DNA from: Spinacia oleracea
Lineage: Eukaryota; Streptophyta; Magnoliopsida; Caryophyllales; Amaranthaceae
Assembly (NCBI RefSeq): GCF_020520425.1
Contig: NC_079488.1
Span: 2,705,747 to 2,769,746 of the forward strand
Reading direction: 5' to 3'
Length of the DNA stretch: 64,000 nt
Under the pieces are notes generated by a model that saw nothing but the letters and a program-made list of their open reading frames with translations, ran no database searches and had not been told where the DNA came from. This document shows, in pieces, positions 36,512 through 47,760 of the stretch (its first letter is position 1; each line of letters begins with the position of its first letter). The translations under genes and the position numbers were made by a program.

Positions 36512-36513
<2 letters not shown>
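34864..36513. mobile_element. TIR-like element between TA microsatellites
   Basis: Between (TA)n runs, the left end contains CAATGAGAAG...GAAGAATGAGAAGGAG. The right end reverse-complemented contains CAAATGAGAAAGC...GAAGAATGAGAAGGAATC. The TA target duplication cannot be resolved within the microsatellite. It carries the hairpin array at 35469-35850 and some CT-rich ORF shadows, with no transposase. The class is unknown. Confidence 0.5.
35469..35850. repeat. Array of short hairpins, tandemly duplicated
   Basis: About nine units of the form TTTGCTCATTTTATCCAAATGAGCAAA, each a 10-bp inverted repeat with a short loop. The block of about 180 bp starting GGTGACTTCACAAGAAACAC occurs twice in tandem (from about 35469 and 35649). 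Confidence 0.9.

Positions 36514-36573
<60 letters not shown>
36511..36573. repeat. (TA)n microsatellite
   Basis: About 30 units, at the right border of the TIR-like element; a matching shorter (TA)n lies at 34846-34863. Confidence 0.95.
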
Positions 36574-36575
<2 letters not shown>

Positions 36576-36977
36576 ACATATATTTGACATATTAAATTTT
36601 CTTTGCAGATTATTGATGATTCAAGTGGTAATGGTATATGTAGATCAAGACCAACAAGTTATCTTGAAGCTAAGCTAGCATAGCAATAGGTTTACTTGGT
36701 AATTAGTTTGTACGTAGTCAGGAAGTAGTTTTTATTAAATTTTGGACTTTCTTGTAGAAAAAATGATGTTAGGAAGTTGTTTTTGTTTTAACATATTCCT
36801 TTTATTTCAGTTAACTAGACTCTGAAAACTAATTTAATGTATGGATGATTTATATCGTTATCGTTATAATCAAAGCACGACGTTACGGTGTTTTATGATA
36901 ATGTAGTAGAGTATTTGATTACTACCATCTATGGTCAATATATATTTTATAAATAATTTGTGATTTTAGATTAATTG

Positions 36978-37077
<100 letters not shown>

Positions 37078-37482
37078 CGCAAATTGTGACGCTCTAAAGG
37101 GTCTAAATTATTTTGGAGGGAATGAGGAGAACTCGCACGAAAGTGAACATATAGGGACTCTAATAAGAGTCCATATATTTCGGGTGTCTAAAGCGTCTCT
37201 ATATGGTTTATAGTGGCGGAGAAATGTGTCTATAAGTGTGCAAATAGTGACGCTTTTTGCTGTCTAAATATTGCGACTATCTATAGAGTCCCTATATCCC
37301 AAATAGCGGCGGCGAAATTCATCGATATTTTGCAAATTGTGACGCTCTAAAGCGTCGGTAAATAGCGGCAATGAAAATAGCGACCCCCTCCCAAAGCGTC
37401 GCTATGTGAAATAGCGACATTCTATACCGTCGCAATTTGTCCCAAAAAGCGTCACAATGTGCCGCGTTTTTTTGTAGTGTGA

Positions 37483-38661
37483 TAGAAGGCCACGTTCGAG
37501 GATTCTGAGAAGGAGTACAACATTGATACATCGGAAGGTACAAACAAAGAAAACTCAAAGAAAGCTTTTTTATGATTAGCTGCTAATATTTCTTTACTGG
37601 GTTTGTGTTTTTTTTTGGACTGAGGTTTGAGAATATCCCTCATATGACTGATTTTGTATTAGGGTTTTGTGTTTTGGATCTACAATTTAGTTGAATTGGT
37701 TCATACGAGTATCTCTCGTATCTCTCTGTTGAATTGGTTCATACGAGTACATCCCTGTGCAGGTGCAAAAAGCCCCCTCGTATGGGTATTTTGCTATCGG
37801 AGTTTTGTGTTTCTGGGTCAATTACATAGCCAAATTGCTTAGAAGTTAGAATAACTATTGTTGATTCAACAAAGAAATTTGATGTTCTTTATGTTTAAAT
37901 TTACTGTAGTTGCGTGGTCATCCTATTGGTGTTGTTCTTACCGGTCTTTGCTGGAGTTGTGTTTTTGTGTTGAGGTGCGCAGCGGCCCTCATATGTGTAT
38001 TTTGATACTGAGGATGTGTGTGTTGAGCTCCATGGATGAACAACTGAATTTGTGGGAAGCAATTTGAGAATTATGGGAGTGAGAAGATGGAGTAATTGGG
38101 GAAGGGAGTAATCGAGGGACAGAGTTGAGAAGAAGATGGATTAATTTGAGGGAGTAAATTCCTTTTTGTTAATTTTTGTTAATGATTTTTGTTTTCAATT
38201 TCATTTAATTGGGATTAAATTGGTTGAAATTATAATTATGACATCACATTCCGATTAAGTTAGCAGGAATGTGACCCGGGGTTGAAATTTAATAAGGGAG
38301 CTTAAGTTTTGGGTTGTAATTAACAAAAATGAGAGTTTGAGGTTGTAACCCGTAAAATGTTAAGTTTTTAGGGTTGTATTTGGAAAGTTTTCCTTTTTCA
38401 AGAAAACTTCATTTATCTTTAGATCAGCTTGACCTACTTCTTTTAGGAATAAGAGTGTGATAGTAAGCTTGATTACTTCATTCATCCGTGTTTGATGTAA
38501 TTGAGACTTGAGAGGCTAACCCTCAAGTGAGATAGTAAATTAATTTCCGTCCACTGTTGTTTTATCTGAATTATATGTTGTTCAAATGCCTTTAATTTTA
38601 GATATTTTAGATTATCAAACAGAGGGAATAATTATTTTATTTGAGTATTTGATTTTCGCAG
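37483..38661. other. No gene established
   Basis: Sequence to the right of the CACTA insertion. It contains a short repeat, GAATTGGTTCATACGAGTA, twice (about 37692 and 37730). No coding exon can be supported. Confidence 0.35.
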
Positions 38662-39758
38662 GCTGAAGCAATTCTATTAGCTCTAGGAGGGTATGGGGAG
38701 ATATGAGGTATATCCAGGACACAAATATTGGGAATCATTCTTAAATAGATATCGCCAAAAGAGGAAAGAGTGGAACTTTGATGAGTTAATTAGGTTTAAT
38801 GTTTTGGAAGTAAGTGGCAGGGAAGTATGGTTGAGTGATATATTGTAGTTACACTGTATAGGCACTTGAATTTTTGTAAGCTGCCTAAAATGATTTTAGT
38901 TACACTTTGAGGGTTGCTTGAAACAAGGTTCTTGAGTCTAATGTGACTAATAGTACTAAGCTTACTCACTCTTGTATTTTTTTTTTCCGTAATAGTTCTT
39001 GCTACTTTGAGTGATGTATATAACTAACAAGTGATCTCTTTATTGATCACATTTCACCTCCAAATTCTTATTTCAGAACTCAATAGTTGGTTTTTTTCCC
39101 GTAATAGTTCTTGCTACTTTGAGTGAAGGCTGGCATAAACAAGCAATTATCCGACTATACAGTGAGTTTTTAGCCGAATGTTCCCCTATATAGTGAGACT
39201 TATTCTTGTATTTTTAATGACTTGAGTGTCTCCGTGACTTGTTTGACTTGTGCACAATGTCACTGATATCTTTTATAAGCTATTGTTGAGCTTGGTCTTC
39301 AAATACATGTTATTAAGCTTGGTCAATTATATTAACTTTTCCATTCTTGTAGAGTCCAGCCATTTATATTAACTGAATATAATTTGCATAGTTTGTTCAG
39401 CCATTTGTGATTTGTACAATTAGGTCAGTTCGTTTAACTGTGTGGATAAGGAAAAAGGTTTTTGTTTCCAGGCCTATGGATTTATGCTCTTCGAGAAAAA
39501 AAATTCTTGGATTTTATTGTGTATTTATGTTATTTATCTCTAATACATGTTTGGTAATTGTATAGGATACTAGATTAGATTTTTCTTGGGTTTGTTGCAT
39601 GATTTATAGCGAATATGTATTTTTGGCAATTTTCAGGATATTAGAGGGAGCGCTGGGTTCTCACTGAAGAAGGAAGAATCTATGCTACTGCAGGCTCTCC
39701 TGAAGTGCAAGTATACCCGGCTATACCACAAGAGGGTATCTCGCCAGATGAACTTGAG
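38662..39758 (+). pseudogene. Phenylalanyl-tRNA synthetase alpha (cytosolic) fragment
   Basis: Exon-like 39637-39758, between TTTTCAG and a GT, reads RERWVLTEEGRIYATAGSPE followed by VQVYPAIPQEGISPDELE. This matches the N-terminal DNA-binding-like region of plant cytosolic PheRS alpha, which charges tRNA-Phe as an alpha2-beta2 enzyme. A single base is missing at its start: the frame shows TAG where the family has Asp-Ile-Lys-Arg. Upstream, after CAG at 38659-38661, AEAILLALGG resembles the family's first residues (MAEEAIL...). No catalytic-domain exon is seen downstream. I read it as a decayed or captured partial copy. The exon at 39637 is solid; the one at 38662 is tentative. Confidence 0.7.
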
Positions 39759-39799
39759 GTTGTCGGTTTCTGCTTGCTGTAGATATGGTTTGCTTTATT

Positions 39800-42660
39800 C
39801 CCCGCTTCAATTACTTGTATTCAATTTTGTATAATGAATTTTAGGGATTCAATTTTGTTTGCTTTATTTATCACGAACTGGTTTGCTTTATTAGAATCAG
39901 GACTGATTTTCTCACAATATAACTCATTTCATATTCTCATTTAGCCTTATGTTTGTACGATATTCTTTAATTTTCCTGAAGTTTGAGCTTCGCTTCGTTA
40001 ATTTTAGCTTAGGATTTCTGATGATTTTTTCATGTTTAATTGGAATCGTTTGTGCACTTGAAATCGTCTTTGTGATGTTATTGTGTTGCATTTTTGTCAT
40101 CAGTTTATGTTGTGGTGAAGAAATAGTTCGATGACTGTAAAAATCTATGTTGATTTATAGAATTCGGTGATTTACTCACAAGATGATTTGTAAAAGTCTA
40201 TATTGATTTATGGAATCAGGAGATTTACCCACGAGATTATCTCATATCATTTAGCCTTTCTAAATTCAAATCATCATTTAAAAGGAGGGAGATAGTGGAG
40301 ATGGGGGGAGAGAGTGTAAATAGTAAGACTCAGAGATAACTATAAGAGATAGAGAGATACATAGACAGAGAGATAAGTACATTGCCGCCTTTGCTGACAA
40401 AAAAATCTTGAAACTAAGGAACTGTAGTTAATTGTACTATTTATATCTGAACTTGTTATTCCTTTGTCTAAATCAATGCTTCTTAAGTTGCAGGTTCTTT
40501 CTTCAATTGCATATTATCAGAAAATATTCAAATAGCAGCTGTTTGACAGAATCCTGATCATATAGCAGGCTCAGGTAAAGTGCTCAGGTTCTTATGATTC
40601 TGGACCAATGTCCTTCCTTTCTTTTCTATTAAATTTAAGGCACATAGTAAAAATACTCTACAGACGATGAGAGTATTTTGAGTTTTAGGGGGTTTAGGGG
40701 TTCTTGGTGTACGTTCAGAGTCTTATCTTCTCCCAAATTTTCAATTTTTTAGGGGTAGGTATTTAAATTTTGCTTTTAGGGGTTTTACTATCGTTCCCCC
40801 ATTCTTTAATTTCCGCAATTTGGGAGCATTATTGACATTCTAATGTTTACTATCATTCCTCCATTCTATCTCTTACTAGGGTGTGCTGTGAAGATTTGGT
40901 GGAGATCCACAACTTAAGTCAATGATACACTGGGTTTCAGCATCTCAGGTGAGCTTTACACAATACCTGTTGAACTGACTTGAGCTGTACCACAATACCT
41001 GTTGAACTGGGTTGGTGTTAGGCCGTCTTAAACTTGGTATTTATCCCTGATATAATTTCTCAGGGTACACCAACCTTTCATGATACCAACACTAATTTGG
41101 CTTCACATAGTTCATGCTTTATATAGACTAGGTCTTATCAGTGTTACCTTATTTCTATTTGTGGTTCATTATCCGTGAAATGGCTGCCAATCTAAAATCA
41201 TACAATTTCCCTAATTCTGCTCAAATTTTTTGCATCAGGCTACCTTTAAACATATCAATTATAGGTGTGGGTTTCCTGTTGCAAAAAAGACTTATTTGAT
41301 CAACTATACTATCGTCTTCATGGTGGTTCTCTCGTATAATGTCGTCTTCATGGTGGTTCTCTTATAACGGCTGCTACGTCAGGAAAACTAGAACATTTTA
41401 ATGGCGTTTTCATGGTGGTTCTCTCGTATACGATCTTCTTTCCAAACGATCTTAGAACATCCCATTTTCAAAGGTACACCAGTTTCATAAACCCAATTTC
41501 TATTGTGGTCTTCTTAGCTTCACTTAAGCTGCAATTTCAATAAATTTTTTTGGATAGTGATAGGAAGCTTTAATTTTGCTTCTGGGATCGTTCAGTATCA
41601 TTTGTTGTTTTCAATTTTCTGTTTTTTACAAATTATGAAAACTTTTCAGCTTTTTGTTGTCAGTTTTCAAAGTCAGCCTGATTACTGTAGGTATGACTAT
41701 TATTTGGTTCATGATTCAAACTATTTGGGTTTGGTTGTTTAGTTTGCAATCAGAATGGGTTGGTCTGTAATTAAAAGTCATATTTTAATGGAGGTTTCGT
41801 TTATTGAACACCGTGTCATCGTTCTCTATTTTGATTGCTTTTCTAGCTTATACGAAGTATATTATGCTTGCAAAACGAAATCAAAACAAGATAACACAGG
41901 CGAGTGAAGCAACACTTAACACCCTCCAAAAGTCAACATTGGTCAGTTCACTTTAAATGACAAGTGACAACTGCAGCAACAAAATAACCTACATTGCAAG
42001 AACATATATACAACATTACCACAAGTAGCCTCTAACACAATCCTGCAATAACTCCGATACACAACCACCTATAAACCACCAGCAAACGCCATCGCTTTAC
42101 TACAGCCACAACAGCTCACGAGTGCACCTAATGAGCCTACGATCTGAGACGTCTGAACCTGCTGACTTTAGAAACTGATGCACTACACCAACTGCAACAA
42201 TCTCTACACAGCGCCTCTAACCTTGACTACCCCATACTGCCAGAACCAATCCAAACCGAAGTACTAAATACAAAATGACAATATTACAGAGTTCTTAAGC
42301 TAAAAATGACCAACACATTGTTAACAAATATTAAAATGCACCAACAAAAAAGGTTCCAAATCCACCAATCTAATTACCAAAAGAGCAAAGTCAACTTTGT
42401 TTATTGATAGAATATTACAGGCAAACCCACATCGTACATCAAGTATGCAACCATCAAAATGCGTCCCAAAAGTGACTACAATATTATCAAAAGTTAATGA
42501 GTAATCCGTACCTCACATTCTGAGATTTTTGTAAACTGATGCAGTACCTAACCTGAAGTAGTAGCAATATTTGACTAGGACTAAGCATACCATAAGCATA
42601 AATTAATTAGCATATTACACTTCGTATTTCATTAGATTATATAATCATCAACCCCAAACC
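39800..42660. other. No gene established
   Basis: AT-rich sequence with no supported ORF. A short motif, TTCATGGTGGTTCTCT, occurs three times at 41317-41430. A polypurine GAGA-rich patch lies at 40290-40380. Confidence 0.4.
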
Positions 42661-42663
42661 AAA

Positions 42664-43353
42664 TTAAGGTAATGTACACAACAAAATACAAGAAAAGAGT
42701 CTCATACAAATCAATGCAAAGCAAACACAATACATTTCGTAATCTTTACCCTTACTAACAAGGCAACCTTGCTGCAAGAAACGTTTTTGATCTTCGTCGT
42801 CTGGGTATGAGTAAGATGGTGAGACGAGTCGTCTCAAGGATAGGATGTTATCCACAATCCACACTATAATGTTGACATCCACATTCAAACAAGCACTAAG
42901 GCTTAAAAATCTTAGTTTTTTACACGGCTTTATCACCTCTTTTACCCCTTCTTCTGTCAACTCGTCGCAATCCTCTAGATCCAAATGAGCCAGCCCAGGG
43001 CACATCCTCACCAACATCCCTAACACTTCATCAGTTATTTCTAAATCTTGTACATTCAACACCTCTAACATTGAGATAACCGCGTCTTTTCTAGATACTT
43101 TCAGTTCGCAAGTTAAGTTCTTGTTCACGAGTCCCCTGTTGCACTCCAGGATATCAGTTAAATCCAGTTGGTTATCGCGTTTAAAACAAGAAGATAGCCT
43201 GATCTTCTCCACTTTGGGACAAATATTCAGGATCGTTTTCAGACCTGAAGTGGTCAAGTATGAATTTGATGATAAATCCAAGCCCTTTATTGCGAAGTTC
43301 TTCCTAAGGCCATCATTATTGCATTCTTCTTTTCTGAGGCTTGAATATGTCAT
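42664..43353 (-). pseudogene. Leucine-rich-repeat (F-box/LRR, AMN1-type) gene fragment
   Basis: A 229-codon open frame with cysteine-containing LRR units: LDLSSNSYLTTSGLKTIL, NICPKVEKIRLSSC, LEVLNVQDLEITDEVLGMLV, RMCPGLAHLDLEDCDELTEEG and PCKKLRFLSLSACLNV. These are typical of the LRR part of plant F-box/LRR proteins that present substrates to SCF ubiquitin ligases. No F-box is present. A stop (TAG, about 43394) lies 13 codons upstream of the ATG. The last about 25 residues look like read-through into non-coding sequence. It lies head-to-head with another ORF 30 bp away, and a Helitron-like 3' hairpin lies 1.4 kb to the right. A captured fragment is likely; a small real gene cannot be excluded. 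Confidence 0.6.
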
Positions 43354-43382
43354 TTGAAGATGGCATACGAGGGCATCTTTGA

Positions 43383-43679
43383 GTGAGCGCTATAAAAGAT
43401 GAATCAGATAGATTGGGACTCCGAGGGAGAGAGATTGATGTCAGACTATGGAGAAACGGAGACAAGTACTCTGCATACTCGTTTGTAAGGAAATTTGCTC
43501 CCCCAAGTTCTAAAGAAGTTAGAGATTGGTACGAGTGTAGGAGCCTTGAAATTCCAGCAAATGCATTGCTTTTGTTTCATTATTTAGCAGTACGTATTGG
43601 AAATGTTGTCGTCGAGGACACTCAACATTGTGTCTGTCACATTAGAAAGGATGGTTTGTTTAATTTTTGTCATTTTTAA
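43383..43679 (+). CDS. Hypothetical protein, 98 aa, possibly a gene fragment
   Basis: The ORF is not recognised. It starts MSAIKDESDRLGLRGREIDV, is fairly rich in charged residues and has three cysteines near the end (ECRSLE, HCVCHIRKDG). There is no signal peptide or membrane segment. The last residues (FNFCHF) are encoded by AT-rich sequence and may be intron read-through, and a GT follows RKDG. It diverges from the LRR fragment on the other strand with a 30-bp gap, which suggests that unrelated gene pieces were joined. Confidence 0.35.
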   Translation: MSAIKDESDRLGLRGREIDVRLWRNGDKYSAYSFVRKFAPPSSKEVRDWYECRSLEIPANALLLFHYLAVRIGNVVVEDTQHCVCHIRKDGLFNFCHF

Positions 43680-44361
43680 AAAAAAGTTAGCTCATTTTTT
43701 TAAATCCCTCCTTATCTCAGGAGCAACGTATAATCTACAAATGAAGTCTCAGGGCAACAAATATGGAACATGATATCTTAAACTTACATATAATCAATCA
43801 ACAAATTTCTACAGCACTCTCTCAAAATACAATTTAGAGTACACCACAACATAAGTGAACTTGATAAATGAATATGAAGAGCTAATTCTATTTGGATTTT
43901 CTGGTAAATATAATGTAAACAAATATTCAGGGTGCAATTGAAATTTCACCAGCGCAAATAAACGTAATAAACGTAGTTATCCAACTCTAAAATACTATTA
44001 TGCATAAGACCTTATATCAGGTGATTGAGTGCGACAATAGTCTGTGTATAATTATAATTATAATCAATAATTGCAGGACGGACAAGTTTCTTGCTTTCTT
44101 GCTTCATCATTGATCAACTAAGTAATAATGTATCTTTTCTTGCAGAGTTGTACGTTGCCACAAAGTTGGGCGAGGAACTATCGCGACTGTTCTTTATGCT
44201 ATTATGTCGGTCGTGTTTAATTTCTCTATACTTAGTCATGTATTTTTTTTGTGCTTAGCCATGATTTCTATATATGTAACCTACATCAAGTAATTAACGG
44301 TGTTTCTTTTCATGATTTCAACTATTTCTATAGAGTAATTAGGCTTATGATTTACAAAAGG

Positions 44362-44684
44362 TCTTGCGCGCACAAGGTGTACAATAAATTTATCGTACAC
44401 CCAGATAACTTTTATGCAGTTTTTCATAACTTTAACCTATTTTTCTGTAACTTTTATATTATAAAATAAAAAAGTTGATAGATAAACATTTTAAAGGGTT
44501 AAATGATTAATTTATACATTATTGGTGATTTTGAAAAAATAATATTTATTCAAATGAAAAAATTTATCACTAAAAAATAGATAACTTTTACCTATATAAA
44601 TGTAACTTTTAAGCATTTTGAGTCAACTTTTACTCCGGTGTACAATATTTATTGTACACCCATTATAAACAAGAATTTGTGTAT
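44362..44684. repeat. Dispersed ~320-bp repeat, copy 2 (inverted)
   Basis: The reverse complement of 25081-25405 with scattered changes. It begins GTCTTGCGCGCACAAGGTGT and ends at CAAGAATTTGTG. The same GTGTACAATAAAT-type motifs lie near both ends. From 43680 to 44361 nothing is recognised. Confidence 0.75.
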
Positions 44685-44726
44685 GATTTATATAGTGTCT
44701 CGGGAGATAGTTTTTTATATCTTGGG

Positions 44727-44761
44727 GGAACGTGCGCGCTAGCGCACGTTCCAACAACTAG
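44727..44761 (+). mobile_element. Helitron-like 3' terminus (hairpin + CTAG)
   Basis: An 11-bp perfect stem, GGAACGTGCGC / GCGCACGTTCC, with a 4-base loop. AACAA and then CTAG|T follow. A GC-rich hairpin shortly before CTRR next to T is the signature of a Helitron 3' end. The matching 5' TC end was not located. If it lies to the left, the element may include the gene fragments at 42664-43679. Confidence 0.55.
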
Positions 44762-44832
44762 TAATGATAAATGTAACAAAAACATTTTTTAGGACTTCCT
44801 AAATAAATATATTTTAGAAATGGAGGTGTAAT

Positions 44833-45544
44833 TAGGACTGAGCAAAACTATCTGAAAATCCGAATATCCGATAATCCGATTCGTATTTGATCCGCTTTTT
44901 TGGATATCCAGTATGAAAATTGAATTCGGATCAGATATCCGATCCGAAAATTCAAATACCAAATACCTATTTGGATATTGATTTTCATCATTTCGGATAT
45001 CCGATATCCGAAAAATATCCGAAATAAAAATAAAATCTAATGCAATTTATTCTTAATTTTTACAATGTGAAAAATTTATGAAGTATATGCTCCGTAACAC
45101 GTTAAAAGTAAGCAACACTAGGCCTTTGTTTAACACTAAGGCATAATTAGTTGTATGTTTGAAGTCGTCGATTAATATAAATTTTTCGGAGATTTTAGCA
45201 CTTGTACTTGTTTTTTATACAAAGTAAGAATTTATGTATTCTTAAATTACAGTTCTCAATTTCATAATAAGGAACTTTATTTCTTTGTTTTGGATAGTGA
45301 ACGGTGAAATTACAAGTAAAAGTGAGAAATTGATGGAAAACAAATTTAAATTTTTTAAAAAAAACATTAAGAAATTGGATATCGGATATCCGGGATACCC
45401 GATCCGAAAATTTTCGGTTATCGGATATTTGATATCCGAAACTTTTCGAATCAGATACAAATATCAAATTTCACAATTTTCGGATTCGAATATCCGATCC
45501 GAAATCATATTTCGGATCGGATATCCGATCCGTGCTCACCCCTA
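44833..45544. mobile_element. hAT-type MITE rich in GGATATCCGATCC
   Basis: 712 bp, bounded by the 8-bp duplication GGTGTAAT (44825-44832 and 45545-45552). Terminal inverted repeats are TAGGACTGAGC and, on the right reverse-complemented, TAGGGGTGAGC. The outer parts are full of palindromic ATCCGATATCCGAA-type words. Its ORFs on both strands are shadows. An 8-bp TSD with TAGGG ends fits the hAT superfamily. Confidence 0.85.
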
Positions 45545-47479
45545 GGTGTAATGATGTTTAGTATCGGTCACTTAAGAAGCTTTTTTAAAAACTTAAAAAC
45601 TATTTCTTGCAAAAATAAATGTTTCCTTTAGTTGATTTGAGGTACGTAATAGTTTACTTTATTTAAGAGAAATATACTTTAAGAGTTATTTGCACCCAAA
45701 GAACTATTTAATTTGAAAATAATCTTATTTGGTTAATAGATTGAGTTGATCCCGTGAACATAAGAATATTATAAAATTAGTACTTCGTTTTGTATCATTT
45801 TTTTACATAATATTTAACTGAAGCATCTATCTATATATTATACTAAAAGAGAGAAAATCAATGTGGTGATGACAAATGTCACTCATTGATTCGCCTCTCC
45901 TTTAATTATAATATTTTTTTATATAAAAATATGAAATTTTCTTTGGTTTATTTTTGCTAAAAAGATATTGTAATATACTAATATATAAATATATGGTATA
46001 CAAATCATAGACCTTTTTTCACTCTTTAAACTAAAATCTTATTAAGGAAGGTAAAGAGCTAGAGAATTAATTATAGGAGATATATTAGGAAAAATGTATT
46101 ATGGATACATTTTTATAATTACAACTAACTGCCATCATTATAATAATCCCTTCAAAAAAAAAAAACTACATTCATTATAATAATAATTTATTACTATAGA
46201 AAATGCCATAAAATTCCAACAATATTACGGAGTAACTAACAATCTTTTACTAAATGTCTAAATTTTACAACATTGCTACTCCCTCCATAATATACACCAA
46301 GTATAATGTATCCCCTCAAAAAAAAATTATGTGTAATGAAATATAAGATAACTACTTACTAATATGCAAGCATAACAACTAACTTTGACATATTGAGATA
46401 TATAATCTCTGAGTTCTATTACAACAACAACAACAATAACAACAAAGTCTTAGTCCCAAAATCTCTGAGTTCCATTAGAAAAAAAAATATGCATTTTGCA
46501 TCAAACCCTATCTAAAATTTGTTGATATATGTCTAAATATTCAGGTTCTCTTTATAATACTACACATATTTGAAAATAACGATTTATGCATATATCATAT
46601 TGGATGTTATTGTCTAACCCAAACATTTCAAGAAATCGGGTGTAGTATTGAATGTCAGATCTTTTTTTTCTTTTTCACTCCTCTATTTTAGCTTCCACCT
46701 CCCACCTTCTCCATCTATCTATATAATATACTAAAAGAGAGGAAATCAATGTGGTGATGACAAGTGTCACTCATTGATTCACCTCTCTTTTAGTTAAAAA
46801 TACTCTCTAAGACATACTTCATATCTTTAACTTGATCAACCTGCAGAAAATACTCATATAATATCTTTAACTTTATTACTACTCATTTAATAAATCATGA
46901 TATCATTGTAACTTTATGTAAAACGTGAATTAGTTCCAAAAAATAAAACGTGAAGCACAAGTATTAATTAAGTAACTATTGTAAAGATATTTTTGACTTT
47001 TTTATTTTATATATACTTATTACTCATTAAAATACATCAAGATCTATGTATCCTGGCATAATTCTATTTCAATCTCACGAGTCACACCTAACATTATTCT
47101 TACATATTGTTACTATGTTTATAACTTATATAGTTACATGTGATTATCTAACACAATTTTATTATATTATCTTTATATATTTACATTGACTACCTAACAT
47201 AATTATAGTATATCTACTATAATTACTTTTCTTTAACATGCATATCTCTAATACGAATACAATCTTTTCCAAAAAATATTTCGCAAAACGTGTTTGTTAG
47301 TAAATTTGAGTGCATATTATAACCATTTGTCATCATGCAAGTTGTCATATGCATTACAATCTTTTCCACAAAATTATGGAATGCAATACTATGTGCTACT
47401 TTTTGCAATTATCATTCTAATAAGTGTTTATTTCATTTCATTACAATCTTTATTCAATGTTTTCCACAAAAAATATGTA

Positions 47480-47760
47480 TCCCTTCGTTATTGAGTGTTA
47501 GTCCCTTTTGTAATTGAAAACATTCCAACAAAAAATACTATTGAAATCTGGTATTTCAATAGAATCTAACCAACGTGTGTAGGGTAGAGAAAGAATTAAG
47601 GGGTTTAATGGGGATAAGTTTTAATTGAGAATAAACAAGTGAGCCATTTGAATATTTATAAGGGTATAAAATGGATAAATGTTGAACAAATAAGGAAAGA
47701 CTCCAAAAATAAAAAAATAACTCAATAAGAAAGGGGACTAACATTCAAGAACGGAGGGAG
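47480..47760. mobile_element. Stowaway MITE nested in Helitron cluster
   Basis: 281 bp between TA dinucleotides (47478-47479, 47761-47762). The left end is TCCCTTCGTTATTGAGTGTT. The right end reverse-complemented is CTCCCTCCGTTCTTGAATGT, and both continue with TAGTCCC. Confidence 0.85.

Larger units (their letters stand above)
32497..36683 (+). pseudogene. Captured host-gene exons within CACTA, family not recognised
   Basis: A possible exon series with matching phases: 32497-32554 (ATG, MAILRSIPDISVANVQILK, then GTAAAT donor); 32964-33049 (IQVEVCCDLLIGVRRR...); 33432-33465 (YPEDVLPLALQ between AG and GT); 34063 on (GTKAKLKDWQH, then a stop with no donor); 34444-34480 (VFLKEWWLSKPE between CAG and GTGTAT); 36609-36683 (IIDDSSGNGICRSRPTSYLE... 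ending TAG). Phases join correctly across the first four. The VFLKEWWL motif weakly recalls the start of a SANTA domain, but this is not an identification. A TIR-like element interrupts the last intron. Confidence 0.45.

Noticed and set aside
45285..45545. ORFs on both strands in the hAT-type MITE
   Set aside because: They are translations of the palindromic GGATATCCGATCC repeat, mirrored on the opposite strand.
46277..46330. ACTCCCTCCATAATATACACC as a Stowaway start
   Set aside because: No matching right end with TA was found within a plausible distance. It may be a fragment, so it is not annotated.
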